64,000 nt of DNA from Chryseobacterium sp. ERMR1:04 (GCF_001297705.1 NZ_LIRF01000004.1:496001-560000), one strand, 5' to 3'. Positions 17,487 through 27,855 are shown, counted from the first letter of the stretch. The notes: generated from the letters alone by a model not told the origin. Made by a program: numbers and translations.

Positions 17487-19208
17487 CTACACAGGATTCA
17501 AACCTGTAAAATTATTCTTACTATCCAGTTCCTGTTTTCTTTTTCGGATAAAATCGGTGGGACGGATTCCGTTGAGTTCATAGAAAAGATCAGAGAAGTT
17601 CTGTCTTGAGGCAATCCCACATTCTTTGGCTAGTGTTTCAATACCGTATTTAAGGTATTCTTTATTCTCAAATAGCAAATTGGTGATATAATTAATTCTC
17701 AATTCGCTCAGGTATTTATTGAAATTCATTCCTTTACAATCATTGATGACCTGAGAAAGATAGTTGGAATTAGTTCCCATTTGACCCGCCAGCTTATTAA
17801 TGGTTAATCCTTTTTGGGTAAATTCTTTTTTGTCTTCAAATGATTTTAGTTTTTTGAGGAGCTCTTCAATTTTTCCTTCATCCAGGCCTATTCTTTTATC
17901 TTCAACAATTGGAAGTGGTGTTTCTGATGCATTATGATGGGATGAAAATTTCTCTTCCAATAGAATATATTTCCGCTGAATATCTTTCTCTCTTCTGTAT
18001 CTTATGATTAATAGAATTACCAAAGCTCCTGCAAGAATCACCAAACCGACAATGATAAAGCTTCCCCAGGAATTCGCTTTCTCCAGTTTATTTTTCTCGT
18101 CCAATAAAGTTTTGGTATCGTATTCTTTGTGGATTTTCGAAGACAGGTATATAAAATCTTTTGAAATAATACTGTCTGCTTTTAGCAACTGACCTGTAAA
18201 ATAAAGCTGCTGCTCCTTATCTCCTTCTTTCTTATAATGATTGATCAGTAATTCATAATTCTCCCTTAATTCAGGAAGAATAAACTGATTTTTTTGAAAG
18301 ATAGAATCTACTTTTTTGAAGTATGAAATAGATTCCGAATTATTTTTCAACCCAAGGTAGCTTTTCCCCATGTAAAAATAATCTACAGACAGCCACGCAA
18401 AATCATCACTGTTTTTAACAGGAATTAAAGATTGCCTAAAACTTTCTATGGCATCGCCGTATTCATTTTTCTTATAACTGGAAATTCCTTTAGACAAAAG
18501 AAAATATCCTTTTTCCTGAGCATACTCTTTATTATTTCCAACTTCCGATAATCCGGTTTCTACTGCGGAATCTGCTTCTTTGTTTTTGCCTAAATGTCGG
18601 TAACAGATAATTAACTGTCGCAAACTATTCAAATACCCTTTTTTATTATTGAAAATCTCGTTAGGATGCAGATTTGATTTTGCCTGAATACTGTAATGAT
18701 CAATACATTGTTTGAATAATTCTGAAGCTTCCTGATAGTATCCCAGGTAACTTTTAACAACGCCGATATGATATATATTCTGATATTTTAAAAACTCATT
18801 TTGGGTATCTTTTGAATATTCATACGCCAACAGATATTCATTCAGCGCCTGCTGGTATTTTTTATAATGGTAATAGTACACCACCCCTTTTTCAAGGTAA
18901 GCAATACTTATGAGATCTTTATTTTCAGATAATTTCGCAGCCCAGATTGTACTGTCAGCGTAGATCAGTTTTCTCTCTTTGGAAACCGCATAAAAAACGG
19001 CGTCTTTATACCCCTGAACCAGTTTTTCATAGTTCTTCTCTTTTTTTGCTTTGTTGATATAAGGTTGAATAAAGGGAAATGCCTTCGCATCATTTTCTTC
19101 GAAATTCTCATATTTTGCCCTCAATTTATAATAGTCACTATATCCTTTCTGAGAAAGAAAAAGTTGAAAAATTACTAAAGGAAATATAAATAGTAGTTTT
19201 TTAATCAC
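17487..19208 (-). CDS. Membrane-anchored TPR protein with AraC-type DNA-binding domain
   Basis: A 573-residue protein with a signal peptide (1-19), a long TPR region (about 50-350), one transmembrane helix (about 382-404, SFIIVGLVILAGALVILLII) and a cytoplasmic C-terminal AraC-type HTH domain (about 465-560). The last contains LTINKLAGQMGTNSNYLSQV and IETLAKECGIASRQNFSDLF. The layout is common in Flavobacteriia for regulators that sense a periplasmic signal through TPRs. Its target is unknown; the neighbours are the RHS array (convergent) and a small lipoprotein (divergent). It differs from the four regulators at 34-43 kb, which carry a LuxR-like HTH instead. Confidence 0.85.
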   Translation of the reverse strand: MIKKLLFIFPLVIFQLFLSQKGYSDYYKLRAKYENFEENDAKAFPFIQPYINKAKKEKNYEKLVQGYKDAVFYAVSKERKLIYADSTIWAAKLSENKDLISIAYLEKGVVYYYHYKKYQQALNEYLLAYEYSKDTQNEFLKYQNIYHIGVVKSYLGYYQEASELFKQCIDHYSIQAKSNLHPNEIFNNKKGYLNSLRQLIICYRHLGKNKEADSAVETGLSEVGNNKEYAQEKGYFLLSKGISSYKKNEYGDAIESFRQSLIPVKNSDDFAWLSVDYFYMGKSYLGLKNNSESISYFKKVDSIFQKNQFILPELRENYELLINHYKKEGDKEQQLYFTGQLLKADSIISKDFIYLSSKIHKEYDTKTLLDEKNKLEKANSWGSFIIVGLVILAGALVILLIIRYRREKDIQRKYILLEEKFSSHHNASETPLPIVEDKRIGLDEGKIEELLKKLKSFEDKKEFTQKGLTINKLAGQMGTNSNYLSQVINDCKGMNFNKYLSELRINYITNLLFENKEYLKYGIETLAKECGIASRQNFSDLFYELNGIRPTDFIRKRKQELDSKNNFTGLNPV

Positions 19209-19491
19209 TTTTAATTGTTAATCGCTATATAATTTTCATCCAAAAATACAGAAAATCCATGAAATTTTATCATTCGCTGATGAATTAATATCAATATTCA
19301 TCAAGCTTTAAAATAAATAATTAAACAATTGATTATCAATACAATAAATATGTCCTAATTCGTAAATAAGGACGTCTTAATTTCCGAATAGTGACAACAA
19401 GTGCTTTTTTATATCGATTTATGAGGATAATTTCGAACCCAGAATTCAAATCGAAAACCTGGCCGGGATAACCTTTTAAAATTGAAATTTT

Positions 19492-19743
19492 ATGAAAAAG
19501 ATTATCTCAATAAAAATATTTTCATTAATAGCGATACCCATTTTATCTATGACTTTAGGATCTTGCAGGCAAGACAACGACAATGAATTTACAGCAGAGA
19601 AAAACACGATTATAAATATAAATAAAGAAGTATCCGGTAAAACCGAAGCAGAGACTGCCTCAAACAACATCAAAATAAAACCTGATCTTGTAGAAGTAGA
19701 CCCTCCTGTAAAAAACGGAACCCACTGGAGAACCAAAAACTAA
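19492..19743 (+). CDS. Small hypothetical lipoprotein
   Basis: An 83-residue protein with a lipoprotein signal ending in LGSC (Cys about residue 25). The mature part is short, polar and probably disordered (DNDNEFTAEK ... NGTHWRTKN). No domain is recognised. It is divergent from the AraC-type regulator, with a 283-base gap that may hold regulated promoters, so it could be a target of that regulator. Confidence 0.6.
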   Translation: MKKIISIKIFSLIAIPILSMTLGSCRQDNDNEFTAEKNTIININKEVSGKTEAETASNNIKIKPDLVEVDPPVKNGTHWRTKN

Positions 19744-19823
19744 CAACCGAATTATCATCTTAATCTTAGACAATGCAAGCCAAATATCCTTTTTAAATTT
19801 TAAGATGATAAAAACTAGTAACC

Positions 19824-19891
19824 ATGAAAACATATAATTTAGTTGCTTTATTTTGCAAATGAATTGCAAGGGTTCAGTTTAGCTGGGCCCT
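19824..19891 (+). other. 12-codon reading frame followed by a hairpin
   Basis: ATG at 19824 gives MKTYNLVALFCK and a TGA. At 19870-19890 a hairpin (GGGTTCAG / CTGGGCCC) with TTTTT follows. The short frame plus terminator looks like a leader-peptide unit, but the next gene is on the other strand, so there is nothing to attenuate. It could be a decayed gene start or a small transcript. Confidence 0.25.
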
Positions 19892-19931
19892 TTTTACCTC
19901 ACTTTTACCAAATCAACGTCTATAATAATCG

Positions 19932-19964
19932 AAAAGAGACTGTCTATTGCAGGCAGCCTCTTTT
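19932..19964. terminator. Bidirectional terminator before the efflux operon end
   Basis: A 14-bp stem (AAAAGAGACTGTCT with AGGCAGCCTCTTTT, two wobbles) and a 5-base loop, between convergent genes. Both arms supply T runs. Confidence 0.8.
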
Positions 19965-19990
19965 CTTATTAAAACATTAATGATTTATAA

Positions 19991-21448
19991 TTACTTCCAG
20001 CCTCCGCCTAAGCTCTTATAAATATCCACAACTGTACTCAGCTGTTTTTGTTTTGCTTCAACCAATTCCATTTTGGCATCTAAAGCATCTCTTTGGTTCA
20101 AAAGAACTTCCAGATAATCTGCTCTTGAATTTCGGAATAATTGATTCGCAATATCGATAGACTCATCCAAAGCCTTTGTTTCCTGAGACTTTAGCTGATA
20201 GTACTGATCTATGTTTTTTACTTTCGACATCAAATTTGCCACATCCAGATACGCATTCAGAATTGTTTTATCATATTCATACAATGCTTGAATCTGTCTG
20301 GCATCAGCCGTTTGGAAATTTGCTTTAATGGCACTTTTATTAATAAGTGGTCCGGCCAATTCTCCGACTAAACTTGAAGCCAATGATTCCGGTAACTTCA
20401 CTAAATAAGAAGGCTTAAAAGCTTCTAATCCTAAGGTTGCAGAAATTTCCAATGAAGGATAAAACTCTTTTCGAGCCGCTTCTACATCCAGTTTTGATGA
20501 TTTTAATTCTAACTCAGCTTGTTTAATATCCGGACGGTTCGCCAATAATTGTGACGGAATTCCTGTATAAACAGTCTGCGGAATGGTAGACATAAAGCTT
20601 TCCTTCGTTCTTACGATCGTTTGAGGATACCTTCCCAAAAGCGCATTGATCTGATTTTCTTTTTCAGTAATACTCTGACGAATCGTGTATTCCGACGCTT
20701 TTGATTTTGCCAATTCAGCTTCAAACTTTTTCACCGCTAATTCTGTAGCAGCTGCCGCCTCTTTCTGAATTTTAGAAATCTCCAGCGCTTTTTGCTGAAG
20801 CTTAATATATTGCTGAATAATATCCAACTGATTATCCAACGCCAATAAGTCGTAATAATTATCGGCAACTTCCTCAATAAGATTAGAAAGAACAAAGTTT
20901 TTTCCTTCAACCGTAGAAAGATAATGTGCTACTGCAGATTCTTTTTCCGTTCTCAGTTTTTTCCAGATATCAATTTCCCAGTTGGCTGTTAGGCCTCCTT
21001 CAAAATTCCCAAGCGGATCGGGCATTTCTCTTCCAGGTTCAATCTCTGTGGTGGCATCACCGGCTCCTTCACTGGTATAACGCCCCGCTTTTTTCACTCC
21101 GGCTCCTATTCCTGCAGAAACCGTTGGTGTTAATCTTCCTTTTTTCGCCAATACCCCACTTTTTGCAATTTCAATTTCCTGCAAAGTGATCATCAGCTCC
21201 TGATTGTTTTTTAAAGCTGTTTCAATTAAACTCACCAAATTAGGATCCGTAAAAAATTGTCTCCAAGGGGTCGTTCCACTGTTGTTATTGGCATCTTGCT
21301 GCTCTTCCTGCTGGAAGTTTTGAGGTATATTTGTTTTAACCTCATCTTTTATAACGGTCGCCATCGGCGCTTTACAACTTGCTACAACAAGCGATAAAGC
21401 GATGGCTGTGATCATACTTTTAGTCTTCAAATTTTCCATCGTGTTCAT
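19991..21448 (-). CDS. RND efflux outer membrane factor (TolC/OprM family lipoprotein)
   Basis: A 485-residue protein with a lipoprotein signal (VVASC, Cys about residue 25) and the two repeated OEP domains of the NodT/OprM family, including RPDIKQAELELKSSKLDVEA in the second half. It forms the outer membrane channel of the tripartite pump encoded just upstream. The start at 21448 overlaps the pump gene by 29 bases; an internal ATG at 21439 is also possible. It is the last gene of the operon, closed by the hairpin at 19932-19964. Confidence 0.9.
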   Translation of the reverse strand: MNTMENLKTKSMITAIALSLVVASCKAPMATVIKDEVKTNIPQNFQQEEQQDANNNSGTTPWRQFFTDPNLVSLIETALKNNQELMITLQEIEIAKSGVLAKKGRLTPTVSAGIGAGVKKAGRYTSEGAGDATTEIEPGREMPDPLGNFEGGLTANWEIDIWKKLRTEKESAVAHYLSTVEGKNFVLSNLIEEVADNYYDLLALDNQLDIIQQYIKLQQKALEISKIQKEAAAATELAVKKFEAELAKSKASEYTIRQSITEKENQINALLGRYPQTIVRTKESFMSTIPQTVYTGIPSQLLANRPDIKQAELELKSSKLDVEAARKEFYPSLEISATLGLEAFKPSYLVKLPESLASSLVGELAGPLINKSAIKANFQTADARQIQALYEYDKTILNAYLDVANLMSKVKNIDQYYQLKSQETKALDESIDIANQLFRNSRADYLEVLLNQRDALDAKMELVEAKQKQLSTVVDIYKSLGGGWK

Positions 21449-24400
21449 AAGGTTCTGTTTGTTCTGTTAGAGGATTTTCTTCTTCATATTTTGCCAGTTT
21501 AGACTTATCTGCAATTGTTCCGAAGATGTAATACAATCCAGGAATAATCATCAATCCGAAAATAGTTCCGATTAACATTCCTCCTGCTGCTGCTGTACCA
21601 ATTGTTCGGTTTCCTGTTGCACCCGGCCCCGTTGCCATTACCAATGGAATCAAACCTGCAATAAATGCAAATGAAGTCATCAAGATCGGACGAAAACGGA
21701 TTGTAGCCCCTTCAATAGCTGCCTGCACGATTGGAATTCCTTCTTCTGCCTTCTTCTGTACGGCAAATTCAACGATCAATACGGCATTTTTACCTAAAAG
21801 ACCAATCAACATGACCATCGCCACCTGCGCATAAATGTTGTTTTCTAATCCTAATAATTTCAAACATAAGAAAGCTCCGAAAATACCCGTTGGCAACGAT
21901 AGAATTACCGGTAACGGAAGGATGAAACTTTCATACTGAGCGGCAAGAATTAAATAAACAAACCCTAAACATACTAAGAAGATATACACTGCTTCATTTC
22001 CACGGCTTACCTCATCTTTTGAGATCCCTGCCCAGTCGATCCCAAAGCCTCTCGGAAGTGTTTTATCAGCAACCTCCTGAATGGCCGCAATCGCCTGTCC
22101 GGAACTGTAGCCCGGTGCAGGAGTACCACTCACCTCAGAAGAGTTATACATATTATGTCTCGTAATCTCAGATAAACCATACACTTTTTCTAAATGCATA
22201 AAATCTGAATACGGAACCATCTGATCTTTATTATTTTTAACATATAACTTTAATAAGTCACTTGGCAACGCTCTATATTGCGGACCTGCCTGAACAATCA
22301 CTTTATAAGGTCTGTCGAAACGGATGAAACTGGTTTCATAGTTGGAACCTATTAAATTAGAAAGGTTATCCATCGCATTTTCAATAGTAACGCCTTTTTG
22401 CTCTGCCAGATCATTATCGATCTTCAACATATACTGAGGGAAACTCGCAGAATAGAAGGTGAAGGCAGAACCCAGCTCAGGACGTTTTTTCAGTTCCTTT
22501 ACAAAGTCATTACTTACTTTCTCCATTTTCTGATAATCTCCACTTCCTGCTTTATCTAAAAGACGAAGCTCAAAACCACCTGCGGCTCCATACCCCGGAA
22601 TGGATGGTGGCTGGAAGAATTCAATATTGGCTCCCGGAATATTTTTAGCCTTTTCTTCAAGCTTTTCTATAATCTCTGCCGCAGATTCTTTACGGTCTTC
22701 CCAGCTTTTAAGGTTAATCAAACAAGTCCCTGAGTTGGAACCTGTACCTTCCGTCAAGATCTCGTACCCTGCCAATGAAGAAACAGACTGTACGCCGTCA
22801 ATATCTTCAGATTCTTTCAATAATTCTTTGGCAATCTGGTTTGTTCTTTCTAAGGTAGAACCCGGAGGTGTCTGAATAATCGCATAGATCATCCCCTGAT
22901 CTTCACTTGGAATAAATCCTGAAGGAAGCGAGTTGCTCAGGAAGAAAGTTCCCACACAAAAAGCCAATAATAATGGCAATGTAAATGCTTTTTTAGTCAC
23001 CGTTTTATTCAGTAACTTCTCATATTTCCCTGCACCTTTTGTAAATAAATTGTTGAATTTATCTAAGAAAACACTGATAGGTGTTTTCTTTTTAGGTTTT
23101 CCGTGGTGATTTTTTAAGATTAAAGCACATAAAGCAGGCGTCAACGTTAATGCTACCACTCCAGAAAGGATAATTGCAGAAGCCATTGTAATAGAGAACT
23201 GACGGTAGAATACCCCAACCGGACCAGACATAAAGGCAATCGGAATAAATACAGATGCCATTACCAAAGTGATCGCAATAATTGCTCCACTGATCTCATG
23301 CATCGCTTCTTCCGTAGCTTTTAATGGCGAGAGACCTTTCTCTTCCATCTTGGCGTGGACGGCTTCAATAACCACGATTGCATCATCGACGACAACCCCA
23401 ATGGCCATTACGAGGGCAAAAAGCGAAATCATATTCAGGGTAATTCCAAAGGCGGACATTACCGCAAACGTACCGATTAATGAAACGGGAACCGCAATCG
23501 CCGGAATTAAGGTAGAACGCCAGTCTCCCAAGAAAAGGAATACCACGATTGCCACCAAAATAAAGGCTTCAAATAACGTATGAATTACTTTTTCGATGGA
23601 TGCATCCAAGAATCTGGAAACGTCATAACTGATATCGTAATGCATTCCTTTCGGGAAGTTATTTTTCTGAAGATCTGCCATCAAAGCTTTTACATTTTTG
23701 ATAACGTCACTTGCGTTGGAACCGTATGATTGCTTAACTGTGATCGCTGCAGAAGGTTTTCCGTTTAATGTAGAATAGATATCATACATGGAAGAACCGA
23801 ATTCTATATCCGCAACATCTTTCAATCTTACGAATTCTCCTCCCGGTTTTGCTTTAAGGATAATATTTCCGTAGTCTTTTTCATTATTAAAACGACCCGG
23901 ATATTTTAAAATATATTCAAATGATTGAGAACGTTTACCGGAACTTTCTCCTGTTTTACCGGGAGATGCTTCCAAACTCTGTTGATTCAGCGCTTCCATT
24001 ACCTCATCAGATGAAATATTGTAAGACGTTAATCTATCAGGCTTTAACCAAACACGCATTGCATATTCACGAGTTCCCAAGATATCGGCAAATCCTACTC
24101 CACCTACCCTTCTCAATTCAGACATTACGTTAATATCTGCATAGTTGAAAAGGAATTTCTGGTCAGCTTTAGGATCATCACTATACAAGTTGATATACAT
24201 CAACATGTTGGGTTCTTCACGGGTAATTTTCACCCCTTCACGTACTACCAAAGGCGGCAACTTATTAACAACCGATGATACACGGTTTTGAACGTTAACG
24301 GCTGCAACGTTTGGATCTGTACCCAAATCAAATACAATCTGAATAGAAGCTTCCCCATCATTTCCCGCATCAGAAGTCATATACTTCATCCCCGGAACCC

Positions 24401-24611
24401 CGTTTAACCCTCTTTCCAAAGGAATAACTACGGATTTGATCAACAATTCGTTGTTGGCTCCAGGATACTCTGCAGTAATATTTACTTTCGGCGGAGAAAT
24501 TGAAGGGAACTGCGTCACCGGAAGTTTTACCAGCGACAAGACTCCCATAAATACGATAATCAATGAGATTACGATAGACAGAACAGGTCTGCGAATGAAT
24601 TTCTTAAACAT
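21420..24611 (-). CDS. RND multidrug efflux pump, inner membrane subunit (HAE-1/AcrB type)
   Basis: A 1063-residue protein, the usual length for the family. The first transmembrane helix (about 10-30) is followed by a large porter domain, then helices near 340-500 with the motif GVVVDDAIVVIEAV carrying the proton-relay aspartates. The second half repeats the pattern (SEDQG, then helices near 870-1035). It exports hydrophobic compounds using the proton gradient. The gene order fusion protein, pump, outer factor is the standard operon; the gap to the fusion-protein gene is 6 bases. No specific substrate can be read from the sequence. Confidence 0.94.
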   Translation of the reverse strand: MFKKFIRRPVLSIVISLIIVFMGVLSLVKLPVTQFPSISPPKVNITAEYPGANNELLIKSVVIPLERGLNGVPGMKYMTSDAGNDGEASIQIVFDLGTDPNVAAVNVQNRVSSVVNKLPPLVVREGVKITREEPNMLMYINLYSDDPKADQKFLFNYADINVMSELRRVGGVGFADILGTREYAMRVWLKPDRLTSYNISSDEVMEALNQQSLEASPGKTGESSGKRSQSFEYILKYPGRFNNEKDYGNIILKAKPGGEFVRLKDVADIEFGSSMYDIYSTLNGKPSAAITVKQSYGSNASDVIKNVKALMADLQKNNFPKGMHYDISYDVSRFLDASIEKVIHTLFEAFILVAIVVFLFLGDWRSTLIPAIAVPVSLIGTFAVMSAFGITLNMISLFALVMAIGVVVDDAIVVIEAVHAKMEEKGLSPLKATEEAMHEISGAIIAITLVMASVFIPIAFMSGPVGVFYRQFSITMASAIILSGVVALTLTPALCALILKNHHGKPKKKTPISVFLDKFNNLFTKGAGKYEKLLNKTVTKKAFTLPLLLAFCVGTFFLSNSLPSGFIPSEDQGMIYAIIQTPPGSTLERTNQIAKELLKESEDIDGVQSVSSLAGYEILTEGTGSNSGTCLINLKSWEDRKESAAEIIEKLEEKAKNIPGANIEFFQPPSIPGYGAAGGFELRLLDKAGSGDYQKMEKVSNDFVKELKKRPELGSAFTFYSASFPQYMLKIDNDLAEQKGVTIENAMDNLSNLIGSNYETSFIRFDRPYKVIVQAGPQYRALPSDLLKLYVKNNKDQMVPYSDFMHLEKVYGLSEITRHNMYNSSEVSGTPAPGYSSGQAIAAIQEVADKTLPRGFGIDWAGISKDEVSRGNEAVYIFLVCLGFVYLILAAQYESFILPLPVILSLPTGIFGAFLCLKLLGLENNIYAQVAMVMLIGLLGKNAVLIVEFAVQKKAEEGIPIVQAAIEGATIRFRPILMTSFAFIAGLIPLVMATGPGATGNRTIGTAAAGGMLIGTIFGLMIIPGLYYIFGTIADKSKLAKYEEENPLTEQTEPYEHDGKFED

Positions 24612-24617
24612 ACTCTT

Positions 24618-25703
24618 CTATTCTGCTTTTAATTTCAATGATTGAAGAACCTTTTTCGGATCCTGGAATTTTACCTGAACTTTTTGATCATCTTTTACTT
24701 TCTGAACACCTTCCAGTAGAATTTTATCTGATCCTGAAATTCCGGAAGCGATCACATATAGATCAGGCAGCTCATAGGCTACTTTAATATTTCTGGACTT
24801 CACGACCCCGTTTTTATCTACTACAAAAACGTATTTCTGATCCTGAATTTCGTAAGTTGCTTTTTGTGGAATAATTAAAGCATTCTGAAGAGGCAAGGTC
24901 ATTCTGATTTTCCCAGTTTGTCCGTTTCTCAACAGTTTACTAGTGTTAGGAAATTTTGCTCTGAAAGCGATGTTTCCTGTTTCATTATCAAATTCCCCTT
25001 CAATGGTTTGAATTTCTCCTTTTTGAGGAAAAGCTTCACCATTTGCCATAATTAATGTTACCTGATTGCTTCCTCTATCATTCACATGCGTCTGATAATT
25101 CAGATATTCAGGTTCTGACACATTGAAGTAGGTATAGATCTCATTGTTATCAGAAAGTGAGGTTAATAAATCTCCTTCATCAATCAAGCTTCCTAATTTC
25201 AATGGAATCCTGTTGATAATCCCTGAGAACGGAGCTTTAATGTCTGTGAATGACAAGTGGATCTGAGCCAATTTCATTTCAGCGTTGGCAGCATCGAGTT
25301 TTGCTTTTGCCATTGCTTTTTCGTTTTTAGAAACAATGTTGTTATTGGCTAATGTACTTGCGTTTTTCAATTCGATAGTAGCCTGTGCTACTTCAGCTTG
25401 TGACTTTAGTAATTCTGCCTGATACAATTTGGGCATAATTCGGAACAGCGTCTGCCCTTGATGCACAAACTGCCCTTCGTCTACAAAGATCTTCTCAAGA
25501 AAACCTTTTTCCTGTGCACGAAGTTCAATATTCTTTACAGATTGAATCTGTGCTACAAATTCTTTATTGATCACCGTATCCATTTTCATAGGGTTGGTCA
25601 CCGGATAAATTGTAGCTTCTTCTTTTTCTTCTTTTTTGCTGTTACAGCTTGCGAACAACAAAAGACTGCCAAGCGCGAGGCTCGAGACAACTCTTTTCAT
25701 CAT
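24618..25703 (-). CDS. RND efflux periplasmic adaptor (HlyD/AcrA family)
   Basis: About 361 residues from the ATG at 25703 (MMKRVVSSLALG). The frame is open to 25793, but the lipoprotein signal (LLLFASC) begins at 25703, so the longer start is rejected. Domains in order: lipoyl half (about 35-75), helical hairpin (80-135, Ala/Lys/Glu-rich), second lipoyl half with APFSGIINRI, a beta-barrel, and the membrane-proximal domain (IASGISGSDKILLEGVQKV). It bridges the pump and the outer membrane channel. First gene of the operon. Confidence 0.92.
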   Translation of the reverse strand: MMKRVVSSLALGSLLLFASCNSKKEEKEEATIYPVTNPMKMDTVINKEFVAQIQSVKNIELRAQEKGFLEKIFVDEGQFVHQGQTLFRIMPKLYQAELLKSQAEVAQATIELKNASTLANNNIVSKNEKAMAKAKLDAANAEMKLAQIHLSFTDIKAPFSGIINRIPLKLGSLIDEGDLLTSLSDNNEIYTYFNVSEPEYLNYQTHVNDRGSNQVTLIMANGEAFPQKGEIQTIEGEFDNETGNIAFRAKFPNTSKLLRNGQTGKIRMTLPLQNALIIPQKATYEIQDQKYVFVVDKNGVVKSRNIKVAYELPDLYVIASGISGSDKILLEGVQKVKDDQKVQVKFQDPKKVLQSLKLKAE

Positions 25704-25852
25704 AATACTAGAGTTTATATAAATCGTTAATGTTTTAATAGAAAATAAGAGGTGGTAATGAGTAGTTATATTGTGTAGCTTACCAACAAACACAACGCAG
25801 AATATTTCCCACCCAAAATGAAGAGCAGAAAATAAATCGATAAAAAGGAGTA

Positions 25853-26242
25853 TTATATTCTAATAGAACGTATTAGAATGTATTTTTTTACGGATAAAGC
25901 TTCAGATAAGATATTATCTAATGCAGGTTTAAGACGTTCACGGAACTGTAAACCAAAAATAAGTAATAACCCAAAAACGCTTGCAAAAACAACAAATGCC
26001 TGCACCGTATCTGACAACTGAAAGTCATTCTCATCAAATTCTAAAGAATAATTTCCGACATCATCCATCTGTTGTTTAACAGAAAGTTTCTCGTACGTCT
26101 GATTTAAACGATTGGCTCTTTTGGGCATATGATGAGAAACCAGACCCGAATAATCGTTTCGTAAAGTGTTGACCTGAATTTTGCTTCCTACAATAAAAAG
26201 GAGAAATAAGCCTGTCAAAAAGTATACTATATAGTTTCTCAT
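25853..26242 (-). CDS. Hypothetical small membrane protein
   Basis: About 129 residues from the ATG at 26242 (MRNYIVYFLTG). The frame extends to 26263, but the shorter start gives a compact first transmembrane helix. Two hydrophobic segments, near residues 4-20 and 80-98, are separated by a polar region (NDYSGLVSHHMPKRANRLNQ). It is upstream of the efflux operon on the same strand with a gap of 149 bases, so it may be transcribed with it. No family is recognised. Confidence 0.55.
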   Translation of the reverse strand: MRNYIVYFLTGLFLLFIVGSKIQVNTLRNDYSGLVSHHMPKRANRLNQTYEKLSVKQQMDDVGNYSLEFDENDFQLSDTVQAFVVFASVFGLLLIFGLQFRERLKPALDNILSEALSVKKYILIRSIRI

Positions 26243-26263
26243 TTTGAAGTGGCAAAGGTACAC

Positions 26264-26934
26264 TTAGATTTAGATATAAACATAACGGATTAACAAAATT
26301 TAACTCTCCTTTAAATAACATGAAAACCGATGAATAGGATTCTTTGATAAAAACAGGGATTTTCACATCAAATTAAAATTCACAACGGAGAAATATCTTT
26401 AATATTTATTTAACAATTACCCTTGATTATTATTAATAAAATAATCTTAATCACAAACTATCCAGAATATCATATATATCAACATGAAGAATTAAAACTT
26501 TAATCTGAACATCTTTCGTACAATACAAGTTTTTCTATTTTTTAGCATTTCTTATACTTATTGATCTAATTCTAAAGAATACTTAAAATCCGGAATGAGA
26601 AAAATCTATTGTATTCAGTTAACAAAAAATGCAAAAAAAAGATAGTAAAGAACAGCCCTCAAGATATTAAAGAATTTACCTATTGCCCTGCAGTAAGCAG
26701 AAAGCCCGTACTCGTTTTTTATAATCAATAAAATGGTTCTGAAATAAAAAAATAAGAATACAGAATAACTCCATTTTTTCTGATAAATTATATCTCTACT
26801 TAATCTGCTTTGAAAACACTTAAAATAAAAATTATTATTTAATTTATACAAAATTAACACATTAGAATTAAAAATATACGTAAATTTATACAACTTTAGC
26901 ACTTAATTCATGAAACACATAATCACTTATCACT
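26264..26934. other. Long AT-rich intergenic region, no gene seen
   Basis: A divergent gap of about 670 bases between a membrane protein and the MliC-like lipoprotein. Short frames on the minus strand (26076-26366 and 26615-26902) lack ribosome sites and have biased composition, so they are not called. No hairpin with a T run and no exact TAnnTTTG element was found close to the start at 26935. Confidence 0.5.
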
Positions 26935-27327
26935 ATGAAAAAATTATTACACCTCCTCATTTTAGGCAGTATTGCCTTTACCTTAACAGCGTGTAGGCAC
27001 TCTTCAAAAGACCCTGAAATTATTACAAGTAATGCACCTGTGGAAGCCGATGATATTATTAAAGATGTCTTCACAGATAATTATGGCGAACAAATGGAAG
27101 TTGCCCTGAATAATTCTAACAACACCATCACGATACACCTCGATGGTAAAACGTATGAATTAAAAAAGAATGAAGACCTTCCTCACTATACAGCATCCAA
27201 CACAGAATATCTATATTCCAACATCAAAGGAAATATTACTTTTCTGAAGAAAAATGTAGACATGGTATTGTTCCATCACAAAAAGGATAATAAACAACCT
27301 GCTTCTACGAAAATGGCATCTTATTAA
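26935..27327 (+). CDS. MliC-like lipoprotein (C-type lysozyme inhibitor family)
   Basis: A 130-residue protein with a lipobox (TLTAC, Cys about residue 21). The mature domain follows the MliC pattern: a strand with MEVALNNSNNTITIHLDGKT, then the ASNTEYLYSN segment in place of the usual SASGxxY, and a final strand with a hydrophobic/Lys pattern (FLKKNVDMVLFHH). MliC proteins sit in the envelope and block lysozyme. The match is by pattern and weak in places. The next gene encodes a META-domain protein, a frequent companion of MliC domains. Confidence 0.6.
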   Translation: MKKLLHLLILGSIAFTLTACRHSSKDPEIITSNAPVEADDIIKDVFTDNYGEQMEVALNNSNNTITIHLDGKTYELKKNEDLPHYTASNTEYLYSNIKGNITFLKKNVDMVLFHHKKDNKQPASTKMASY

Positions 27328-27354
27328 AAATCTTCACTCCTAAAAACAATAACC

Positions 27355-27795
27355 ATGAAAACTTTATATACTCATTTTGCCAGCTTATTTTTTGTCATGC
27401 TCCTGGCATCATGCATGAGCAAACCCAATACACCACCTTCCACATCTAATGATATTACTGGAAAAACTTGGAAATTGGTAGAACTTAACGGTAGACCGAT
27501 TGCCCTCAAGGATCCGAAAAGCAATCCTCATTTTTCATTACATATGAAAGAGATGAGATACGAAGGAAACGGTAGCTGCAATGGGATTGGAGGAACCTTT
27601 GAGATCAAACCCGAAATGATGCGCATTAAATTCAACCAAGGTATGTCTACCATGATGGCCTGCGAAGATCTTGAAACTGAACAATTATTCACAAAAGCAT
27701 TATTAGCAGCTGATAATTATACGGTCAACGGCAATACATTAAGCCTTAATAAAGCCAAAATGGCTCCCTTAGCCAAATTTGTATGGCAGAAATAA
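27355..27795 (+). CDS. META-domain lipoprotein (HslJ-like)
   Basis: A 146-residue protein with a lipobox (LLASC, Cys about residue 20) and one META domain: GKTWKLVELNGRPI, then GNGSCNGIGGTFEI, MSTMMACEDLETEQLF and LAKFVWQK. The paired Cys residues (SCNG and MACED) are the signature of this fold. HslJ-type proteins are linked to heat or antibiotic stress. It starts 27 bases after the MliC-like gene and is probably in the same operon. Confidence 0.85.
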   Translation: MKTLYTHFASLFFVMLLASCMSKPNTPPSTSNDITGKTWKLVELNGRPIALKDPKSNPHFSLHMKEMRYEGNGSCNGIGGTFEIKPEMMRIKFNQGMSTMMACEDLETEQLFTKALLAADNYTVNGNTLSLNKAKMAPLAKFVWQK

Positions 27796-27826
27796 ATTCT
27801 TTTTTATAAAACACATCATCATAAAG

Positions 27827-27855
27827 GAGTCACTTTACATTTCGTAAGGTGACTC
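27827..27855. terminator. Terminator between the META gene and the first fibre gene
   Basis: GAGTCACTTTAC pairs with GTAAGGTGACTC around a 5-base loop, in a convergent gap. A near copy of this hairpin occurs at 29708-29740, so terminator and fibre gene were duplicated as a unit. Confidence 0.8.

Noticed and set aside
26615..26902. Minus-strand frame of 95 codons in the 26.3-26.9 kb gap
   Set aside because: Biased Phe/Tyr/Asn composition typical of AT-rich DNA, no ribosome site, no recognisable domain.
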